Assembly (NCBI GenBank): GCA_034437575.1
Contig: DAOTTY010000172.1
Location: 1-5,227, forward strand
Length of the DNA stretch: 5,227 nt
Reading direction: 5' to 3'
DNA from: DAOTTY01 sp034437575
GTDB taxonomy: Bacteria; Chloroflexota; Anaerolineae; Aggregatilineales; Phototrophicaceae
Both the position numbers and the translations under genes were made by a program. The notes under the pieces are model-generated. The model did not search any database. It was given only the letters and a program-made list of their open reading frames with translations, and was not told the origin of the DNA. Shown piece after piece: positions 5,178 through 5,227 of this stretch (position 1 is its first letter; each line of letters starts with the position of its first letter).

Positions 5178-5227
5178 TACCCCTTAACATAGCACCCGTG
5201 AGGCATTGAACTGTTGAGCCGCTGTAG

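Overview
The window (about 5.2 kb, moderately GC-rich, bacterial) carries two unrelated blocks that meet inside one open reading frame. The left block (1 to about 2290) is an arsenic-resistance locus with two divergent arms. Leftward run an ArsR-family repressor (445-906) and, translationally coupled to it, a thioredoxin-type arsenate reductase arsC that leaves the window at base 1. Rightward run a second ArsR repressor of a different cysteine class (1005-1337) and an ArsP/DUF318-type permease (from 1524). The right block (about 2334 to 5163) is the distal part of a branched-chain amino acid type ABC transporter operon: the 3' end of livH, then livM, livG and livF, tightly packed with spacings of 3 nt, 2 nt and a 4-base ATGA overlap.

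The most striking feature is the ORF at 1524-2555. Its first ~257 residues are an ArsP-like permease and its last ~75 residues are the C-terminus of LivH, joined in frame. Two independent signals change at or before the joint. TTA leucine codons occur eight times in the permease part and not once in the livH tail, livM or livG. The hexamer CTCGAG occurs eight times in the first 1.4 kb and never afterwards. The joint is therefore either a real recombination event (a captured segment, deletion or integration) or an assembly/cloning chimera. The sequence alone cannot decide between these.

Regulation is readable in the 904-1005 divergent intergenic region. Both repressors appear to be made from leaderless mRNAs: each start codon lies exactly 7 nt after a TANNCT-type -10 box. 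The rightward promoter has a perfect TTGACA with 17-bp spacing. AT-rich palindromes overlap the leftward -10 and start codon and are the likely ArsR operator. The permease and arsC instead have strong Shine-Dalgarno sequences.

Organism: leaderless starts are common in Actinobacteria, Deinococcota and some Chloroflexota. The liv proteins have a general feel of Chloroflexota or a similar environmental lineage. This is a low-confidence impression, and the two blocks may come from different genomes. I saw no RNA genes, insertion sequences, CRISPR arrays or replication origins. There is no gene-free stretch longer than 300 bases. The shorter gaps (907-1004, 1338-1523, 5164-5227) are described below.
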